A stretch of 64,000 nt of DNA from Betaproteobacteria bacterium (GTDB lineage Bacteria > Pseudomonadota > Gammaproteobacteria > Burkholderiales > SG8-41). The stretch covers positions 32,053 through 96,052 of the forward strand of contig OMIN01000124.1 in assembly GCA_900299145.1 (NCBI GenBank), in the 5' to 3' direction. Shown here in pieces: positions 60,566-64,000 of this stretch. A program made the translations under genes and the position numbers. How positions within the stretch are numbered: position 1 is the first letter of the stretch; the number at the start of each line of letters is the position of its first letter. Under the pieces are notes generated by a model, which worked only from the letters and a program-made list of their open reading frames with translations, was not told the DNA's origin and ran no database searches.

Positions 60566-60595
60566 GTAGTTAACCGCGGTTAGCCGCAGTTAACC
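60566..60595 (-). repeat. Tandem array, 3 x 10 bp, in the tupB-tupC gap
   Basis: GTAGTTAACC, GCGGTTAGCC and GCAGTTAACC are adjacent on the plus strand. The array overlaps the tupB stop codon and ends 30 bases before the tupC start. The central AACCGCGGTT is a perfect palindrome. Confidence 0.65.
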
Positions 60596-61297
60596 ATAGC
60601 GCCGCTGGGCGCTCAGCTTCACCCAGTGGGCGAGCAGATTGAGCCCGACGATAATCGCCAGCAGCACCATGCCCAGCCCCAGCGCCAGCGGCAGATCACC
60701 CTTGCTGGTTTCGAGCGCAATGGCGGTGGTCATCACGCGCGTGACGCCGTCGATATTGCCGCCGACGATCATCACCGCACCCACCTCCGCCGCTGCGCGG
60801 CCAAAGCCCGCCAGCACCACGGTGATCAACGCAAAGCGCGTGTCCCACAGCAGCGTCAACGCCGCATCGGTGTTGCTGGCGCCGAGCGAGCGCAGTTGCT
60901 CGGCGTATTCCAGCCACGCGTCTTCGATCACCTGCCGCGTCAGCGCGGCGATGATGGGGGTGATCAGTACAGCCTGCGCGATCACCATCGCTGCGGGCGT
61001 AAACAGCAGCCCGAACTGCCCCAGCGGCCCGGCGCGCGACAGCATCAGATAAATCATGAGGCCCACGACCACCGGCGGCAGCCCCATCAGTGCGTTGAGC
61101 ACCGCCACCAGCGCCTGCCGCCCCGGAAAACGCGTGATCGCGAGCAGCGCGCCCAGTGGCAGCGCAGCCAGCGCGGCGAATGCCACCGCAGCCAGGCTCA
61201 CGCGCACGCTCAAAGCCACGATCTGCGCCAACTGCGCATCGGCGCTGGCGATCAGGCGCAGCGCCTCGCTCAAGGCGGCGGCAAAGTCGTTTACCAT
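60590..61297 (-). CDS. tupB: Tungstate ABC transporter permease
   Basis: 235 residues with five or six hydrophobic segments. The EAA loop is visible as EDAWLEYAEQLRSLGASNTD, and MGLPPVVVGLMIYLMLSRAG, GRAAAEVGAVMIVGGNIDG are the family blocks of TupB-type permeases. It forms the tungstate channel with TupC and TupA. It starts 24 bases after the DsrE-like gene and is part of the same run. Confidence 0.9.
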   Translation of the reverse strand: MVNDFAAALSEALRLIASADAQLAQIVALSVRVSLAAVAFAALAALPLGALLAITRFPGRQALVAVLNALMGLPPVVVGLMIYLMLSRAGPLGQFGLLFTPAAMVIAQAVLITPIIAALTRQVIEDAWLEYAEQLRSLGASNTDAALTLLWDTRFALITVVLAGFGRAAAEVGAVMIVGGNIDGVTRVMTTAIALETSKGDLPLALGLGMVLLAIIVGLNLLAHWVKLSAQRRYG

Positions 61298-61312
61298 TTC
61301 ACAACAAAATAA

Positions 61313-61332
61313 TAAATAAAATCAATAGGTTA
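61313..61332 (-). repeat. Possible junction motif copy 18 (degenerate)
   Basis: TAACCTATTGATTTTATTTA on the minus strand, then TTATTTT: about six differences in the core, mostly in the first half, but the downstream part and the tail match. It overlaps the DsrE-like stop and lies 16 bases before the tupB start, exactly where a copy would be expected. Confidence 0.35.
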
Positions 61333-61699
61333 TGGTAACCCATGATTCATCCATGCAACGCCCCAGAAAGGCCGCAGCACCAGCCACACCGGTGACTTCG
61401 CGGACGAAATCAGCTTGCGCGACAGCATGCTCTTCCATGGCTTGCGGGCAGGCGTAAAACTTGACACCCATCTCCGACGCGCGCTGCATGAAAGCGTACA
61501 CCGTGTCACGCTGGCGCGGCCCACTCGGCAAGGCGGCGGCCACGCCTGCCGCCAGTAATTTCACCGAGCGGCTGGTGAAATACATTTCCACTTCGATATC
61601 CATCGCCGCCGCTGTTGCCGCATGAAAAAACGGCGTCGCGCATAAATGCGGCTGCGCGGGATCAGTCGCCCACAACAACATTGCCAGACGGTTTTTCAT
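61322..61699 (-). CDS. DsrE-family protein
   Basis: 125 residues: MLLWATDPAQPHLCATPFFH, then AAAMDIEVEMYFTSRSVKLL, and VKFYACPQAMEEHAVAQADF are the DsrE/DsrE3-like wording, with a Cys in YACPQAM at the place of the active Cys. DsrE-type proteins carry sulfur in the cytoplasm or act in redox exchange. It lies between a GcvH-like lipoyl-type protein and the tungstate permease, which suggests a sulfur- or redox-related partner of the same operon. No tusA or hdr gene is visible. Confidence 0.75.
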   Translation of the reverse strand: MKNRLAMLLWATDPAQPHLCATPFFHAATAAAMDIEVEMYFTSRSVKLLAAGVAAALPSGPRQRDTVYAFMQRASEMGVKFYACPQAMEEHAVAQADFVREVTGVAGAAAFLGRCMDESWVTITY

Positions 61700-61729
61700 G
61701 GCCTGCGGCCCAGCATGTTCAAGTCGCGC

Positions 61730-62176
61730 TCACCGGCCCGGCGGCCCCTGAAAATTCTCCAGCGCCATTTCCGCTTCGAAAGCGGGCGCAAGATCATCGC
61801 CCGACAGCAGCCGATGGCTGACAGCTTCATCCCACTTCGCGGCAAGGCGCACCAACCAGCCCGCGCCGTACGGATCAGCGCCGATGGTTGCGGGCTTCGC
61901 CACAGCCGCCGTGTTGACTTCCAGCAGCGTGCCCGCTACTGGCGTGCGCACCGACACCACGGTTTTGGAAAGTTCCAGCACACCCACCGCGCGGCCAATT
62001 TCCACTTTCGTGCCGAGGGCCTTGGGCGTGAACGCAAAAAATTCCCCCGCCAGCGCGACGCCATAGGACGTCGCGCCGAGTGTCACCACGCCCGGCGCGC
62101 CGGGCTGTACCCACACGTTATAGTCGGCGTGGTAATAGCGGTCAATCGGGAACCCGCAGCCGCGTACCGTGATCAT
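61730..62176 (-). CDS. GcvH-like lipoyl-carrier protein
   Basis: 148 residues. The lipoyl-domain pattern is VTLGATSYGVALAGEFFAFT, IGRAVGVLELSKTVVSVRTP with the probable lipoylated Lys71, then VAGTLLEVN and YGAGWLVRL, matching the glycine-cleavage H-protein fold but with an N-terminal CGFPIDRYYHADYNVWVQ typical of the lipoate-binding proteins found near sulfur-oxidising gene sets. It may carry a lipoyl group for redox transfer. Its ATG overlaps the stop of the PepSY gene (ATGA). No gcvT or gcvP gene is near, so glycine cleavage is unlikely. Confidence 0.75.
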   Translation of the reverse strand: MITVRGCGFPIDRYYHADYNVWVQPGAPGVVTLGATSYGVALAGEFFAFTPKALGTKVEIGRAVGVLELSKTVVSVRTPVAGTLLEVNTAAVAKPATIGADPYGAGWLVRLAAKWDEAVSHRLLSGDDLAPAFEAEMALENFQGPPGR

Positions 62177-63432
62177 TCGAACGCTCCATTGCGTGATTCC
62201 AGCGCCTCAGCCGAATTCTGCGACAGGGATCTTGTGCGTGGCTGTGTGGGCAATTTCGACCGTAAGCGAATGCGGCGTGTTGCTTCAAACGCTGCCGCGC
62301 GCTTTTTGCGCAGCCACACCCACACGCCGGTGGGAAACATCAGCAGCATGGCAAACCCCGTCATGAACATCGCTATTTTGCCGGCCTCGCCGAACGCGGA
62401 ACCGCTATGCAGCGGATACAGCCAGTGCATCACGCTTTCTCCCGCGGTACGGTTGCGTGAACTGCGTTCAAACAGAATATCGCCGGAGCCGGGGTGCACC
62501 CAGACGATTGTATCACCCAGCCGGTGCACGTCGCCGGCGCGCTTCAAGTAGAAAAGATAGCCTGCCGTGGGCTTGGACGGAATATGAATTTCCGTCAGCG
62601 CGTGCTGCGGAAATTCGTCGCGCACACGCGTGGTGATGCGCTCGAAGCTCGGCCAATTTTCCAGCGGCGTCTCGCGCCACGGGATCACCGGAAACGGCGC
62701 CACTTCGGAAAACACACCGACAATGTCGCGCGCGTAGTTCACATACACCAGTGTACTGCCGGTCACCGTCGCCAGCATCAAAAGTGCAATCAGCACCACA
62801 CCGCTGGAGCGGTGCACGTCGAACAGCACGCGCGTCAACCCGGCGCGCAGTTTCACGCCGATCAGACGCCGCCAGCCGGAACGGTTGCGCGGCCATGCCA
62901 CAAATGCGCCGGAAATCGCCGACAGCATCAGGAGCAACCCGGCAAGACCGACAATGTTCGAGCCGAAGTTGCCAAGCAGCACGTTGCGGTGAAATTCATA
63001 CAGCGTGCGCATCCAGTATGGGCGCGTGATGCCGATCGTTTCGGCCTCGCGCGTGCCCAGCAGTTCGCCATTCACAGGATTGAACATCGCCTCCGCGCGC
63101 GGTGAGCCGGTACGCAGGTGCGGCGCCACCTTGATAAGCACGCGATAAACGTCATCCGGATTGCCGTGGCGCGGCGGCCGGAGGCGTTCAGCGTGGGCGA
63201 GCGGGAATTCGTCGGCGATGCGCACGAGTATGGCGTGCGGCGGCAGATGTGCTCCGACACTGGCGTGCGTCAACAACCGTGGATTGATAAACGCGTCGAT
63301 CTCGTCTTCATACACCAGCAGGCTGCCGGAAAAGCCCACCAGCGCGAACCACGCGCCGATAAAGAGACCCAGCCAGCGGTGCAGGTTGAGCCAGTAGCCG
63401 CGGGAAGTTGGCTGGGGTGGACTGGCAGGCAT
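62173..63432 (-). CDS. PepSY-associated transmembrane protein
   Basis: 419 residues. NLHRWLGLFIGAWFALVGFS with its early His, a TM, a large periplasmic PepSY-like region (EFPLAHAERLRPPRHGNPDD), a second TM pair (NIVGLAGLLLMLSAISGAFV, RSSGVVLIALLMLATVTGST), another PepSY segment and a C-terminal TM with FMTGFAMLLMFPTGVWVWLR. This is the PepSY_TM/PiuB layout; related proteins are ferric-siderophore reductases or, next to formate dehydrogenases, electron-transfer partners. It starts 25 bases after fdhE. Confidence 0.82.
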   Translation of the reverse strand: MPASPPQPTSRGYWLNLHRWLGLFIGAWFALVGFSGSLLVYEDEIDAFINPRLLTHASVGAHLPPHAILVRIADEFPLAHAERLRPPRHGNPDDVYRVLIKVAPHLRTGSPRAEAMFNPVNGELLGTREAETIGITRPYWMRTLYEFHRNVLLGNFGSNIVGLAGLLLMLSAISGAFVAWPRNRSGWRRLIGVKLRAGLTRVLFDVHRSSGVVLIALLMLATVTGSTLVYVNYARDIVGVFSEVAPFPVIPWRETPLENWPSFERITTRVRDEFPQHALTEIHIPSKPTAGYLFYLKRAGDVHRLGDTIVWVHPGSGDILFERSSRNRTAGESVMHWLYPLHSGSAFGEAGKIAMFMTGFAMLLMFPTGVWVWLRKKRAAAFEATRRIRLRSKLPTQPRTRSLSQNSAEALESRNGAFE

Positions 63433-63457
63433 CGCAAACTCGACTCAACGGTACGGT

Positions 63458-64000
63458 TTACCCCTGCCCCGGCACAAAAAAGTAATTCGGGCTGGCGCGC
63501 TGGTAGCCGGATTCATCCATCAGGATATCCAGCGCGAGAGTCGCCAGATCATCCGCCACTGGGTCGGCCAGAGGGTCCTTTTCCTGATTGAACGATTTGA
63601 TGTAACCCTTGCATTCCTCGCACGCTTCGCCGCGCACGGCTTCGCCGCCGCCGTCTTTATCGTCGATGTGGTAGTAGGCGAGTTTTTCCTGTGCCTCGCA
63701 CTGGCTGCAAAAGCCGCGTGCCATGCGCCAGTCGGTCGCGCACAGCACGCAGTGCAGATAGCGCGTGCCCGGCACGGGGCCGCCCGCGCGCAGCACGCTC
63801 GCCACCGGCGGAGAACCGCACACCGGGCACAGCGTTGGCACATCGAGTTTGCGAAACGCGCCTTCCCCCAGCGCCGCAGCGCGTGCCACCCAATGTACCT
63901 GCAACGCTGCGCCGATGAACGGCACCGTGACCGCATCCAGCGCCGGGTAATCCAGCGCAAGCAGACAGCCCGCCTGTTTATCCAGCGTGGCGGGATCCAT
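63458..64000 (-). CDS. fdhE: Formate dehydrogenase accessory protein FdhE (3' part)
   Basis: The C-terminal 180 residues; the gene runs off the right edge, so the ATG at the last base is not the real start (the family is about 300 residues). Four CxxC pairs (LCPVC, CVLC, CSQC, CEEC) bind zinc or iron, and RYLHCVLCATDWRMARGFCS, KSFNQEKDPLADPVADDLAT, SGYQRASPNYFF are FdhE signatures. FdhE helps assembly of formate dehydrogenase. With the tungstate importer downstream it implies a W- or Mo-dependent formate dehydrogenase nearby, not in this window. Confidence 0.9.
   Translation of the reverse strand: MDPATLDKQAGCLLALDYPALDAVTVPFIGAALQVHWVARAAALGEGAFRKLDVPTLCPVCGSPPVASVLRAGGPVPGTRYLHCVLCATDWRMARGFCSQCEAQEKLAYYHIDDKDGGGEAVRGEACEECKGYIKSFNQEKDPLADPVADDLATLALDILMDESGYQRASPNYFFVPGQG

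Noticed and set aside
61313..61332. Motif copy at the DsrE-tupB junction as a firm copy
   Set aside because: About six mismatches in the core; kept only as a weak candidate because its position is right.
1..64000. CRISPR array, phage or transposon
   Set aside because: No direct repeats of about 30 bases with regular spacers, no integrase or transposase motif, and no inverted-repeat ends were seen.
1..64000. tRNA or rRNA genes
   Set aside because: No cloverleaf-like or conserved rRNA stretch was noticed; a covariance search was not possible here.

Overview
The window is GC-rich, densely coding bacterial DNA that looks like a betaproteobacterium of the Burkholderiales type. The grounds are a phasin next to a 3-hydroxybutyrate-dehydrogenase-like start (polyhydroxybutyrate metabolism), seven Bug/TctC solute-binding domains without TctA/TctB partners, a type II secretion pseudopilin set, and families common there (DUF3025, HtpX, a cbbQ/cbbO-type pair). 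I saw no rRNA, tRNA, CRISPR array, transposase or phage gene. Taxonomy is inferred from gene content only.

Layout. 1-7.4 kb: PHB genes on the minus strand, a minus-strand gspC-like gene, an interrupted lipoprotein gene, then gspG, a RidA-family gene and gspHIJK in overlapping order. 7.6-20.2 kb: a quinone oxidoreductase, an AsmA-like protein with a coiled coil of about 640 residues, htpX, an alpha/beta hydrolase, a glycerolipid acyltransferase, a diguanylate cyclase, a DUF3025 gene, an LhgO-like FAD oxidase and a 2-hydroxyacid dehydrogenase. 20.2-34.5 kb: an atypical response regulator, a VOC protein, two hydrolases, a secreted TPR-CHAT protein, two Bug proteins with a second 2-hydroxyacid dehydrogenase, a VapBC-type toxin-antitoxin pair, a PncC-NMNAT-like fusion, an LVIVD protein and a nucleotide cyclase. 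34.5-49 kb: a Bug protein, DUF599, an interrupted dUTPase, two GSTs (one interrupted), an Asp/Glu-racemase homologue, the MoxR/VWA pair, a VOC/TIM-barrel pair, a cyclic-nucleotide-binding protein, a cysteine desulfurase and a fourth Bug protein. 49-58.9 kb: Bug, MmgE/PrpD, YchJ, a PrpF-Bug fusion, a decayed ychJ fragment, Bug, a TauD-like dioxygenase, an NTT-type nucleotide transporter and an exported aldo/keto reductase. 59-64 kb: an apparent seven-gene minus-strand operon, fdhE, a PepSY membrane protein, a GcvH-like protein, a DsrE-like protein and a tupB-tupC-tupA tungstate importer, suggesting supply and maturation of a tungsten-dependent formate dehydrogenase beyond the right edge.

The most unusual signal is at DNA level. 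An AT-rich 20-base motif, TAAGYATYTGTTTTTATTGA, usually followed by a short ATTTTT-like tail, occurs about 17-18 times and stands out from the GC-rich background. Almost every copy lies at a gene junction, within a few tens of bases of a stop and/or start codon, in either orientation. In four genes it forms the first codons, in different reading frames. A second pattern is a set of unrelated 10-14 bp tandem arrays at the 5' ends of genes. Three otherwise recognisable genes carry a single in-frame stop, each one C-to-T step from a glutamine codon.
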